From Apostichopus japonicus (taxonomy: Eukaryota; Echinodermata; Holothuroidea; Aspidochirotida; Stichopodidae), in the NCBI RefSeq assembly GCF_037975245.1, contig NC_092562.1, forward strand, positions 29,525,554 to 29,589,553: a stretch of DNA of 64,000 bases, written 5' to 3'. This document shows, one piece after another, positions 1 through 12,167 of this stretch (position 1 is the first letter of the stretch; every line of letters begins with the position of its first letter). A model generated the notes under the pieces. It did not search any database. It was given only the letters and a program-made list of their open reading frames with translations, and was not told the DNA's origin. A program made the position numbers and the translations under genes.

Positions 1-939
1 AGAGTAACAAACAGATCATTGTCAAGTAAATTCTCTGGTTCCATTGGAGCCTTCTGTATAAAACACGATGAATTTAAGACAACAACGAAACTTCATCTCA
101 TCATAGTAGCTATAATAGGCCTATGTGCAACCATGATTAATATCTATTTTAGATACAGATTCAAATTGATCCATTCTCAGAATAAATTATGATGTGACAA
201 AGAAAAGCTGCAATCAATTGTGTTTTTGTTGTCCTATATTTTGTCCAAGCTGACACGCTCTGCGTAAACAATGATTCTAAGCAGATGAAAGCATCAAAAT
301 CAAAAGAAAACTTTCGTTGTAGCTCGAAGTAGAGAAGATGATAATTGTTATTGTTCTTATTGTTATTCTTCCGATCTTTTTGTATTAAAAGTCGCAATAC
401 GCTAAATGTTTGTTTATTTTGCTAGTTTAACACGTTTCTAATCCTATATCAGATTCGTATTCTCACCATTTTCTGCCACACACAAACTGAACATATGATT
501 TATTTTATAGCTTTTATATTGTGCGAGTATCTTTACTTTCTAGTATTTTTAAGAGGTTCTTGGGCTATTTAAATTGCGCAACAACGCTAGTTTTACCATT
601 GCCAGTGTAGGCTTACTTCGCTGACTTGTATTTGAATGATAGAACCATTGCCAAATTTTCAAATCTTAAACTTGAATTTATATTTTGTTAATCCTAAAGT
701 AAAGTTACTTTGAAGAACGGATTTATTTAGAAGGCAAGAGACTTGCGGTTGAATAAACGTCTTGAACAAGCTGGGTTTAATGACGTCATTGAAAGGCTTA
801 CGTGATCTTTCACAATCCATGCGTACAGTACACTACACATGTTTACTACTACTATCTAGTAACTGAGTTAGGCCTAACACTACAGTAAATAGGTGATGTA
901 ATACCGGTGCCGTGAAAATTGTACTTTCAGCACAATTAA
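1..939. other. Upstream flank and promoter region of TIMM23
   Basis: I see no gene in this stretch. It is AT-rich with only short chance reading frames. The last 160 bases must contain the TIMM23 promoter and 5' leader because the first coding exon begins at 940. No clear TATA box stands at a sensible distance, which fits a housekeeping gene. The one strong regulatory word is the CRE at 781-788, listed separately. Confidence 0.5.
781..788 (+). promoter_or_regulatory. Perfect CRE/ATF palindrome upstream of TIMM23
   Basis: The eight bases read TGACGTCA, the full consensus for CREB/ATF bZIP dimers, about 150 bp upstream of the TIMM23 start codon. A second perfect copy lies 88 bp upstream of the LMBRD2 ATG. 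The motif is seen directly; its activity is inferred from position. A perfect 8-mer can occur by chance about once in 65 kb per fixed position set, so the promoter location is what makes it credible. Confidence 0.45.
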
Positions 940-3900
940 ATGACCACTGACACAATGGATCAGCAAGCTTTTCAACCACCCGGCTTATTTGGGTCATATT
1001 CTGGCAATAACGGTGGGCTTAACTTTTCAGGTAACTTGCTGTCCAATGTTCACTAAACGTTCGAGGAAAGTCTTTGCTTGCTTTGGGCCTAACACAAGAG
1101 TAAGGTTTATGTTAGGCTAGGCTACTAAGTACTATATAGCGGACTTGTGTTTGGTGATGTAGCTTAGGCATAGGCACTATATTTAATTTAGTAAAGCAAA
1201 GTTTCACAACAAACTACAGTGTGGGTAATGCTGGTGTGTAGCCAGTCAAAGACAACTTTTTGTCCATTGCAGATACTACAGAGTATACATTTACTGTAAC
1301 TACTGTAGTTTCTTGGAATTACCATAGAAACTGAAAAGGATTTTTAACAAAGTGGCTATTCTTACGACTAGTTGTAAGAATAATAACCGATTACGCATGC
1401 GCAGTTGCTATTTTTACGACCAGGAGTACTATTTTTACGACCAGGAGTAACAATATTTCCGGTTGCTTTATTTACTTTACTGCGCATGAATTCGCCGATG
1501 TCGTATGAATAGTTTATAAATTATTGTTACGACTAGTCGTAAGAATAGCCTTATAGCCATGGCCGATTTTTAAAGGAAAGTTCACAATATTTTTATTACT
1601 TAGTACTTCTAGTACCCAAGCTATCGTTCATTTAACTAGCTAAAATTTGGCCAATTTTGTGGTGTGTATTCAGCAAAAATGGATGTCTTAGAACTTTATT
1701 TGTTGTTTGAATGTAATTTCTATTAGGCCTAAAAGATTAACTTAAAGGGTGTGAAGACTCGCGCAATGAAACGTTTAATGCCAGTAATCTGACCTAGTTT
1801 TGAATCAGGTGTAACAGAAGTGTTAGACACCACCATCGATCCCAGAAATACACACACAGCTTGCTACCGTCAGTAATTAGACACTAGTGTATAGTCAGTA
1901 AATCCAGCTGTGGTCAATACCCACAGCACATTGTTCAAACGATACAGCTATGGACATCTCAGGTCCAGCTAAAGATAGCAAGGTATCCCATTTCATTACT
2001 GTCTGCATTTTGTAGCGACACAAACAAAACGTCACTTGCAAGCAACGGAAAGTTAACTTTTTCAGACGGCCGCACGCGGTTTGGGGCGAGTCTTCGATGC
2101 CTTTAAGTTGGCATATTACAGAGTGCCATATGTATCTATCAACTTCACCTAGCCAAGTATCAGTAATATTTATTATTAGGCTACTAGCCTATATCATTGT
2201 TTTAGGAAGGCTGCGCCTTTTCACAGGGCAGCTGGTAGAATAAGAGTAACACATTATTTTCATCGTTATTTGCCAAGCAGCAGATGAATGAAGTGTTGTG
2301 CCCTCACTATTCATCCAGCTCCCATGCAAATAAGGGAATTGGTCATCTTATACCCCTTGGTAACAGGATGAAACGAATAAAGACTAACACTTGCCCCATT
2401 CCACTGGCTACTGTGTGAATGAGAAAACGTATCATTTTATTCACCAGTCTGTTGAATAAATATGTCACACTGCCCTCGTACTTCCCCCAGCTGCAGGGTG
2501 AATAACATAAATTTCCTTATTTCCACAACAGTTGGACAAATAGGGAATTGCATATTAAAATCCACTAAATCTATTCACTCTATCTATGTACTGTACATGC
2601 AAACAGTACAGATAGAATTGTTAACCAGTTGTTTGTCAGGTTATCATAAGGTCACTCGTTCGGGTCCCAGTCTTGCTACAAAACTTTCTTTGTATGTTGT
2701 TCATTAAACTTTAAATACATAATTGAAGGAATGAATAATGTTCAGTTACAGTTGCCTTGAAACTTGTATGGAATCACTTAACTATGCTTTGTTTTATATT
2801 CATATAGGAACAGCTTCTCTTGGATCAATATCACCGTATATGAATGTAGATCCTTCGTATTTAAATTTGGTGAGTAATCTGTATGATTTGATCTGACTAG
2901 ATGTATCATTTTAATGAATGTTATATTAATAATAGTAATAAATTACACTTATATAGCGCTTAATATGCGTTTCAGAGCGCTTACGTAGGTCAGTCATATG
3001 ACCTTGCACCCCTAAGGTTGTCAGTTGTTATGATTTGATGGCATATATTATCACTGAAATTCTCACAACTTAGGCATCATCAGTCTGTTGTTAGCCATTC
3101 TGGAATTTTATAAAAAAAAACATGTCCAATACTCTTGAGCTTTTGAGCTTGACCCTCTCACAGAGGTTGACCCAGCATTTGACCTTTGTTATGACCCTAG
3201 TGGTCGGTGTATTTTAATTACCAATTACTTCATTATCTTTCATTTCCATTTGAAGGGTGAGCCTCAATTCATAGTTCCCAGTGGACAGGCCAGAACACGG
3301 GGAAGATTTGAGTTTTTCTTTTCACATATTGGAGGATCAGTCATGGCAGGTATGAATATATCTCATTTGGTGCTGGGGGGGGGGGGTGGAGTAGCTAAGT
3401 TATTGTATTTATTAGTAAATGACTCAATATAAGTTTTTTTTATTTGTTAGTTATGTATTGCAAAGAGTGTGTTCACTCAGATTGTAAGATATAATTGCCA
3501 ACCGTACTGTGGTACTGTATGTCACAGGGTTTAATAGTTTATATATATATTGCATGCTGTGTTACTGCATTAACTATCCCATAATTGTATGTTGTATTTC
3601 TGTACTCACTAACCTATAATTATATGTTGTATCACTGTACTAACTATCTCATAATTGTTCCACTTTTCTTCATCAGGTGCTTGTTACGGTGGACTGAATG
3701 GACTTAGACTATCATTATCAGAAACAAAAGATTTAAAAGGAAAAGTAAAGTTTTCACAGTAAGTAACTCAGGTTCAGATGGTCTTGTTTGATGTCCAGTG
3801 ATCTGACACACTACCAGACACAAATGTATGTTTGAATTAATAGATTGTCAGTGAGTTAGATTCAGGGTGAAAGAAACATGTGCCTTAAAACTACTGTGAT

Positions 3901-6900
3901 TTATACTTCCCAAAATATAGATCTGTGATTCCACAAAGACATTCTAATCATGTACTGTATCTAATAGAATTGGCTTTCTTAGTAGAAAAATACCCTGTGA
4001 CCCTTGTCTGCACTTGTAAATATTCAGAACACAGACACAGGTTTGAGATCAGAAAGGGAGGGGGTGGGGGAGGGAGGGGTTGGTAGATGATGGCGGCAGA
4101 GTAAGACGAACTACTGTATCCATGGCAGCATCCCACACCCACACAATTATTCAACATTGTTTTCATCTCATGGCCCATGTCCTCCTCCCCCCTTCCTCCT
4201 GGTCTTAGGTGAATCTGCTATTGTAAATGCACATCCTGGGTCACATTCCTTTTATATATTGTTCAAAGCTTAACATGTTACAGTGAGTTATAACTCTTAG
4301 TCCTGTACTTGTACAGTACATGTGAATACAAGATGTATGGGAAGAATACAGTCTGAATAATTCATATACTGCAGCCTGTTGGTATTTTAAGCAAGGGTAA
4401 ATGAGTATATAAAGGCCTTGTGACAATTTGAAAAGTCTGAAGAAGTGTATCTGTGATGTCGACATCAGTCTGCTACTGGTAAATGTTTCCTTGTTTGGAG
4501 TTCAACATTCAGGAGATTTCATAATATGTTGACCACACAATGGGTGATAACAAGATGCTGATAATTCAATGTGTGAATCTTAATAATGAATTTTTCAGCC
4601 TACATGTTTTAAATTTATCTTTTTTTTTCATTCAATCTTAAACTCATTCTAATTCCCTTGTTTTCATGAGTGATATGTCTTGGTTGATGCTAATGGCTTA
4701 CATCATTGAATAATGTAATCTACCATACCTGTAACACTCAAAGCAATGGTGGATTTAACAGTAAGGTACTGTGTCTGCTTTTCCGTTAGCCTAGAGACAA
4801 TGAAGGGTAAGGTCTTGAGCACAGATTGCCGAGTTTACCCACTTCCAGATCTCTGTTCCCCTTCATTATGAATCCACCATTTAGAACCGTTGGATTTCAG
4901 AAAGAGTCACGTTTGATCAAAAAAGCTCAAAACAGTGTCAAGAGATTTGGCTTTTTCTTTCCACAGAGTGCTGACCTTGGTTACAAAGCAAGGAGCTTCA
5001 TCAGCGAATGTTGTCGGTGTTGTTGGTGAGTTGATCAAACTTATTGGCAGAAATATTAATCAAAAAGTGTCTTTTACAAGTTGTTTTCATAAGTTTTGTG
5101 AAGTAATACAACTGCATCAGCCTTGATATTGCTTTGGATTTTATTGTCAGGCAAAAATAAAGATCCATGAAAGAAAAAAGTTTCTGCTTAAATCCACTAA
5201 CAAACATAGAAGCAGCACATTGCCATGCAAACAAGGCAAATGTTTAAGGAATTGTTACTGATTTTTCCTCGAACAAGAAGGTCTTCTTTTGGTTGTCCAA
5301 ATAGCAACTATGGTTGTCTGACAGACAACAAAGAATGACCAATACTGTATGAAGATGTGTGGGTTTGGTGATTAGAAGACCAATTTGTACACTGTAGGAG
5401 AGATGTGTAGGTTTGGTGATTAGAACAGCAGCTTTGAGTCAGTAAAATTTCCCTTGTATTGATCATGGGCCTACAGAGCTGATTTTGGCTGTCTGAAAAA
5501 AAACAGATATTTGTGAGACAGACAACCAAATGTTACAAATGTGCCCAGACTACTTGAAATTCAAGAGTGGGGCAGAAAGCTTTCTGGAACAGATTACACA
5601 ATTCACACCTTGCTCGTTGGGACTACCTAGTCAAATGGTTGCGACTACTGTTTTATGTACTGTAGGTCTGTTAGATAGATTGATAGATATCTAACCATGT
5701 CTAAATCTGCTTGGATAAGGAAGTTGGTCAAAAGGGAAAACAAGTCCGCACTCAATAGACCATGCAGCTGGAATTCTCTTGTGTGGATCTAAATGCAATA
5801 AGACACACACTCAGTGTATGTGTTAATGTATTAACTTGATGGGCAGGGTAAGTGAGGTGGTGGTTGGTGGGAGGGAGGTTTGTTACATTGCTAACAATAA
5901 CATCTGACTTCATTTATATTCTTCTTTCTTCCATTTCTATGATATGTGTCAGCTTTAATGTACAGTCTGTTTGGTCTTGGAATATCGTGGGGCAGAGGTA
6001 CAGAGGATGAATTAAACACAATAGCAGCTGGAACACTCACTGGCCTTCTTTATAAGTCATCTGGTGAGTTAATAATTAACTTGTTGGGGATCTTGTCGAT
6101 ACCTCTGATGTTATGTAGGTTTTGAATTATACTCTGTTTCAGTGCTAAGTGTTCATGAATTTGAGGTCAGTGAAAGGTCATTATAGGCTGGCTATCTATT
6201 CTTGATGATGATAACACATATGTATATGTACAATGCTCTGGCTTTTAATCATGAAACTGAAAAACATACAACATGGTTGATCTAACTCAATGCCAGTTTC
6301 TCCTTAGTGAGTACAAGTCTGCTATTATGTCTTCCTTTTTTTTGGGGGGGGGGGGGCGGTTGGGTTTCTGGTCAGGTCAATAGAGATCATATGTGAGTAC
6401 TAAAGTCCTATTGCTGTCGATGTAGTTCAAAGTTATGGAAACCGTGTGAACAAGATAACTCCAAATCAATAAAGTGAATGAACTTCTCACTAGGGACATA
6501 GATCAGTCTCAGTGAGTGCAAGAAGTTCCTTACTGTTTCTGTGAGGATGAAAGGTAGAAAGGTCTGGGAACCTTGTAAACATGATCACTCCAGAAAATGA
6601 AGCTTTAATGAGACTCCTACTTGATACAGTATGTGTACAAGGTGCTCATTGTTAACAATGGTCAGAACCTGAAAAACACTAGTTTGTCTATGTTCTCATT
6701 TTCAATGTGGCAAGGTATCAGTAAGTCTGTTGGCATTCTGGTTAAATAGACTCAGTGCATTTAGTATCATCTACATACAGAAAGGAGCGAATATTACTAA
6801 AATTGATCATAATAATTGGTCCAGTAGTGGAATAAGTGGATCATGTGTCAAAGAGCAAGCAGGGACGGTGGTTTGTAAATATTCCTTGCAGCCTTCAACA

Positions 6901-7755
6901 TGACACTTCAAAAATTTTATTTCAACAGTCCTCTGTTCCCCACTGGTCAAAAAGAACATATATTCCACAGCAGGACAACCTGCAAAGCTAACTTTGATCG
7001 TCCAAACAGAGATTTGGATGTCTTGGACGTCCATGAAAGATTTACCCTGGGTATTGATACAATCATGTTTGACATTTATACCTAAAGAGTTGGTAGTTCT
7101 TGTTCTGCCAATCATGTGACTTCATTGGCAAATGGCAACAAATTCAATTCAAACTGTTCAACGTGTCCATTATTAATACTTATGAAAACTACATGAAACT
7201 GCTAAACTGAGGATCTCAAAATTAATCACGGCGGCACGGAACGTGACCTCAAGTCAATAGGTTTCGATATTGATAGAACCTCAAACCCTTTCTTCAGGTA
7301 TTTGGAACCTTAGTGCAATCTGTAAAAAAGAGAGGTGTTTGGTTTCCCAAAGGGAAAACCTATGGAGTCACTCTTACCAACCTAGCAAAATTGTGAGTGG
7401 AGCCGCGGATTGCAAAAACCAGCAATGACTACAAAGCGAAGTGAAAAGTGGGTAATTTCTGTAATGATTGTTGTACCCAAAGCCAAAGTGAATTAATTAG
7501 ATCACACATCTGGAATCATTGCATGCTAAGTTCTTCAATACTGCCCTCGTTAACATTCAGGAAACATCTCATACTGTAGATTTGATTTGTTTCCTTGTTG
7601 TTACAGTATTTGCTAACATCTTTCTCCTTTTCTCTTTTCTTACAGCCGGAATTCCTAAGATGTTGAGAGGAGGTGCAGCCGGTCTAGGTTTATCAACAGC
7701 GTATTGCCTTTACCAGAGCAGGGATCGACTGAAGGCATCCATTGGAATCAATTAA
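940..7755 (+). CDS. TIMM23: Mitochondrial import inner membrane translocase subunit Tim23
   Basis: Coding exons are 940-1030, 2808-2869, 3256-3349, 3677-3758, 4967-5025, 5953-6063 and 7646-7755 (609 nt, 202 aa plus TAA). All introns are GT-AG and the phases join without a break. Tim23 forms the channel core of the TIM23 complex, which moves presequence proteins across or into the mitochondrial inner membrane. The N-terminal 50 residues are Gly/Ser-rich and hydrophilic and end in the conserved SPYMNVDPSYL segment. The RTRGRFEFFF stretch (about residues 64-73) leads into the Tim17/22/23 domain with four predicted Gly-rich membrane segments (about 73-94, 117-140, 152-166, 172-190). Length is close to the vertebrate protein (about 209 aa). 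ATG 940 has a poor context (T at -3), whereas the in-frame ATG at 955 (residue 6) has A at -3 and G at +4, so the mature start may be 955. Identity is secure; the exact start is not. Confidence 0.95.
1354..1550. mobile_element. 197-bp MITE with 19-bp perfect terminal inverted repeats
   Basis: Located in TIMM23 intron 1. The left end GGCTATTCTTACGACTAGT (1354-1372) is the exact reverse complement of the right end (1532-1550). Each end is also nearly self-palindromic; the right one contains TTACGACTAGTCGTAA. The interior carries a 21-bp direct duplication containing TTTTTACGACCAGGAGTA. There is no coding capacity. I see no convincing target duplication, so the superfamily is undetermined. The small size and perfect TIRs fit a non-autonomous DNA transposon. 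Confidence 0.7.
2941..3010. repeat. Possible fragment of a dispersed repeat in TIMM23 intron 2
   Basis: An AAT-rich run is followed by an ACTTATATAGCGCTTAATATG-like segment and a second AGCGCTTACG. Blocks of this kind (A/T triplets followed by TATATAGCGC) are common at the ends of short interspersed repeats in marine invertebrates. That is recollection, not a search result, and no element boundaries are visible here. Confidence 0.25.
6064..7645. other. TIMM23 intron 6 with GGTCA-rich dispersed repeat
   Basis: This 1.6-kb intron lies between the last two TIMM23 coding exons. Its first 500 bases contain a repeat-like segment with AGGTCA half-sites, including a perfect direct repeat with 5-bp spacing at 6164-6180, and phrases such as GTGAACAAGATAACTCC near 6450. 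Similar segments lie at 60250-60640 and, inverted, at about 13430-13620. A poly-G run is at about 6342-6357. No coding sequence is recognised here. Confidence 0.4.
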
Positions 7756-9890
7756 AACCTAATCATAGGTTAATAGACTTTGAACTGTGAGATGTACCTG
7801 CCTCTAGTACAATGCTGTGGGGTTTGACCAAAGAGAGATTTAACCCATGGAACAGTCTATGAATATGCAATAAATCTCAGCATCGAGAATACAATATTTT
7901 AACGAAAACCAAGGTCAAATTTCTTTCCTGGATGTTTCTTAAAATTGTAAGAAGATGCTTTCATGTCAAGACTTCATTCCTGGGCCAATTATGTGAGAGG
8001 TGAATTCCTAGAGGACGGAGATCAACGATGGGAAATTTCCTTGGAGAGGCAGTTTTCAATATTTCGTCACTAATTTCAGATGATACAAATAGCATGTTAT
8101 TAACCAGGAATACAGTGGACATCACATTTGTTGTGGAAAAATGTTTGTTTAATACTAAACCATGATTCTCATGAAGGACAGGGGAGTGCCAAGTTTACAT
8201 AACAGTTGTTAGTAGTCTTATACGTTAGCCCAGATAGCTAAAACTATGTATTTCCCAGCCATTATAATATTCTAGAATGCAATAGTAGTATGTTGGAGGC
8301 TGGAGCCCTTCGCCCCTCCGAACATAACCAACAGTGGATATATTGCCATAATTATTTTCAAATAAGTCACTTTGGAACTTTTTATGATAGTATAAATTGT
8401 AATACCACTTTGGATTTTTTTCCAGGCCAAGAAAGTTTTAAATTCCCTGGAACTGAGGACATGGCCTTTTGATTTATGGAAAAGGGGTTAAAGAGGTGTG
8501 GAGCAGAATCTTGGAGTACTCATGGTATTGAATCTATTAAGAACATTTGCAAATTGTGTTTGGCATGTGTTCACTAGTTAACATGTTATTTTGCTTCCTC
8601 TGCAAGGCAAGTTGAATGGTACGTCCCAAGGATATGAATATTTCTTCTTAATTTGTTGTGGCTTTTCCTACTTGGTATGAAACCATCTCACCTGTGGTGG
8701 GCCTTCAAGACTTGACAAGTGTAAGTAACCTGGCCTACTCCATAATCAATAACCGGATGATCAACTTATTAAGTCTGTTTCTGTATTTGTTCTTCTGTGG
8801 GTCAGAAGAAGTCCTTATGGAAGAATTAATATATTTATTACTGAAGTGGAATTTTGCAAATTGAAAGATATAAATTTATAATTAAAACATACAGTAACCA
8901 GGTACTTTATATCTTTGCATGGGAAGTGTTATGTTAACTTCCAGGAAAACTTACATTTTTCTGTTTCTCTGGATTGAGTTGTTTCTGCTTGGCATTACTA
9001 GTATGATCCAAGGGGTACATTCATGGTGTATGCTATGTTTTTGAAGTGTACAGAAAGTTTTGGATAAATAAATCAAAACTAGTCAATTTTTGTAGCTCTT
9101 AACAGTTTCGTTATTCTGCTGTGGTTTAATTCATGCCATCTGATGAAGCAAATAAATGATGTGGGTATTTCTATGGCATACATTGATATGCAGACAGCTA
9201 ATGACATAACAGGGTACATAGAAAGTTAGAGATGACTTAAGTCATTAAAAAGTGAGGTGACCAAAACACAACTTTTCCAGAAAGAGATCATACAGGGACT
9301 GTAGTCATCAACTTCACCCCAGAGGGCCCATACGGGTTAATGGCTAGACTCTACCTTAAACTGCATAGACATTTACTAAACCCCGGACATACTGGGTGGT
9401 GGGCACAGCTCCCATTCTACTCCGTAACTCTTGGAAGGAGCTTATCTTGGCTTACACGTATAGGCATGTTATATGCATTCACAATTATCAAACACAACAC
9501 AAAAAGCTGTTTGACAGAAACCATGTTGGGGCTTTCCTTTTAAAATAATGTATTAACAAGTTTTCCAAAGAAACGTTGACAGAAAAGACTTTCCAAAATG
9601 TCAAAAAGGTGAATATTTGGCAACTTATTATTAAAATATACTTTTTACATACCCACAAGTTCATAATTCAATGTTTCATTTACGCTGCATTCTGTCTCGT
9701 CCGTGTTAATAGGCAAACCTGTTTAAATAGTCTGAACTGATAAATCCATTCACTTGATGTCTTTAGTCTTACATTCCAGCAATCAGGCATGTTTGTGGTA
9801 TCGGTGTTTCATCAGTTTGCTTTCTGGAGTAAATTATCTATGTATTATCCTTTCCTCATCTATTTATAAGTTACTGTTTTCTTGACGTCC
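7756..9890 (+). other. TIMM23 3' UTR and intergenic sequence
   Basis: An AATAAA hexamer at 7869-7874, 114 bp after the TAA, is the first good poly(A) signal candidate; further AATAAA words occur near 9066 and 9151, so a longer UTR is possible. The short reading frames here have no recognisable domain and no splice context. I see no additional gene. Confidence 0.45.
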
Positions 9891-9901
9891 CTTCCCTCTA
9901 G

Positions 9902-10029
9902 CATCCAGGGTTTACACCAACTGTAAACTGGGTCATCCAGGGTTTACACCAACTGTAAACTGGGTCATCCAGGGTTAACACCAACTGTAAACTGGGTCAT
10001 CCAGGGTTTACACCAACTGTAAACTGGGT
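9902..10029. repeat. 32-bp minisatellite, four copies, each a hairpin
   Basis: Four head-to-tail copies of a 32-bp unit beginning CATCCAGGGTTTACACC are nearly identical; the third has one T to A change. Every unit contains GTTTACA-CCAAC-TGTAAAC, a perfect 7-bp inverted repeat with a 5-base loop. It lies in the convergent intergenic region between TIMM23 and REXO2. Confidence 0.9.
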
Positions 10030-10096
10030 CAATGCCTTGGTCAGACACAGTAGACATAGCTGACCCGTGGAGTCGACTTCTATGCCTTACAAAGGA

Positions 10097-10328
10097 ATAG
10101 TTCATACATACAGGCTCTAGATATAGTCCATACATACAGGCTCAAGAAAAAGTCCATACATACAGGCTCAAGAAATAGTCCATACATACAGGCTCAAGAA
10201 ATAACCCATACATACAGGCTCAAGAAGTAGTCCATATATACAGGCTCAAGAAATAGTCCATACATACATGTTCAAGAAATAGTCCATATATACAGGCTCT
10301 AGAAATAGTCCATACATACAGGCTCAAA
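10097..10328. repeat. 26-bp minisatellite, about nine copies
   Basis: The unit is close to ATAGTCCATACATACAGGCT plus CAAGAA, repeated about nine times with scattered substitutions (TATA for CATA, CTAG for CAAG, ACCC for GTCC). It begins 67 bp after the 32-bp array ends. It has no coding potential and no CRISPR-like spacers. Confidence 0.88.
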
Positions 10329-10774
10329 ATATTGGCTTGAACAGTCAACTATCACACACCCTTTTTTTGTTCAGAACATTGTTGAGACTGCATTCTCAGA
10401 CATTTTCTTTGCTCATTCAGACATCAGATATTAGCTCTAAATGAAGGGACATTTGTGGTGAGAATATGATGCAAACCGGTGGCTTAAAGAATTGAACAGT
10501 ACTCTGTCAACTAAAGTTATAAGGCGTCAGTATGAACCAACTAATGACTGTCTAACAGTGTGGAGTTAGGATTCTTGTCTACCATGCATCGAAACAATCA
10601 CCCTGTTTTGAGTGATGGATTGCAGATATCAAATCAGTTATCAACTTGGTTAGAATAATTAAAGCTACCTTAATTATTAAACACAAAGCTTTGCTGCAAT
10701 TGATAAGTAGGAGAGGACAAATAACAGCTGGTAAGGATCACCCAAGACTGAGAGAAAATCACCGCAGTTTATAA

Positions 10775-10880
10775 TTACTTCCTCCCCTCCCTCTCTCCCC
10801 TTTATGATCCCTCCCCCTTATGACCCCCCTCCCTCCCCCTTATGATCACCCTCCCTCCCCCTTATGATCCCCCACCCTGT
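10775..10880. repeat. Pyrimidine-rich CCCTCC/TTATGATC short tandem repeat
   Basis: About four imperfect copies of a C/T-rich block, each followed by TTATGATC or a close variant, lie downstream of REXO2. The strand bias (almost no G) could favour triplex or slippage. It is a simple repeat with no gene content. Confidence 0.7.
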
Positions 10881-12167
10881 TATGATGAAGTAAATACAAA
10901 GTACTGGAAGATTTCAAAATTTAAAATATGACCACCAAATCTTGAATGGAGTGACACCTTCATTGTTTTGTATGATACATATCAAGGATATCTGATCAAA
11001 TTCCAATGTGGAAATTGCGAATATTTTTCTACTGTTATATTGTCCGTTCATGACCAAGTTTTGTTAACGTTGGTATTAATTAACGCAACAAATACCACCT
11101 GGGGTTAGTTTGCTTAAAATTACCTGCGAACAATTCATGTTAATAGTAAAACCATGGATTAAAAACAGAAATGAACCAGATATAAAAACCATGTGGAGAA
11201 ACCGATAAAAAAATAAAAAAAATTGGCCAAAACAAGGAAAGGAAAGTTAAGGTAAAATGTGATGAAATAATTAACTAAAACCTAGTGTGTTTGTAACATC
11301 AAATCAGGTAATGCATGAAGAAACTAAGAGAGCAATTGCCAAAGTTTAGAAGTGTCTGAATGTTAGTAAACCACAAGCAAGCCAGACAGTTAGTTCAAGT
11401 AACTGAATTCTTTAAACATTAAATTTACAATTTCTGTATATCTATGACTAGATTAAAATCAAACAGTGCAACAAAGCCCATACAATCAGATTTGAAGAAG
11501 AGGATGGATTGCAATAAACTACATCACTTCATTACCCAAAGATACTTAAAAAGCAGAGGAAGATATAATCGGGTATTATCAAAAGTTTCATCACTCTGTA
11601 GAACATCGATTGAAGTGGAAATTTACCCAGAGAACAAGAAGCTGTTAGGAGTAGCAATCTCTCAAAAGGTATGTCAACTTTAAGAAAACTTAATACTCCA
11701 CTATCCTTAATTAATGCGACCTAGAAACATTAATGTGAAGTTATTATTGAAGCCAGCATGTTTGTGACACATTGCATAATGTCCAATGTGTATGACACAT
11801 GTTGATTATATCTTTATATATTCATTAAACCTTTCCCTACCCTCAAAAGGACAGTATTATTATTATTTACTTTTTTTAGGCAACATTAGACAATTTTACC
11901 AATTGGACTTCTTTTATATTTTAGTAGTGACTGATAATTAGTCTTCAGCCAGATCTGTAACTGTCATGAAGTGATAAGTGTCATCTGAGAATATATTTCA
12001 ACCATCCAAAAATAATGTTTTGCAAGGAAGATCTTTAGACCTCTATACTTCTTATATCAGGACTGAAGCCAGGCTACGGCTCCTTAGCAACCAAGCTACC
12101 AAACAGTGCCTAGCTTAACATGAATCTACTGCAGGTTTATATTACCAAGTGTATTAACACTAGCAAT

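Noticed and set aside
2645-2690. tRNA B-box-like GTTCGGGTCCC in TIMM23 intron 1
   Set aside because: No A box at the right distance and no cloverleaf can be drawn; a SINE head is possible but unsupported.
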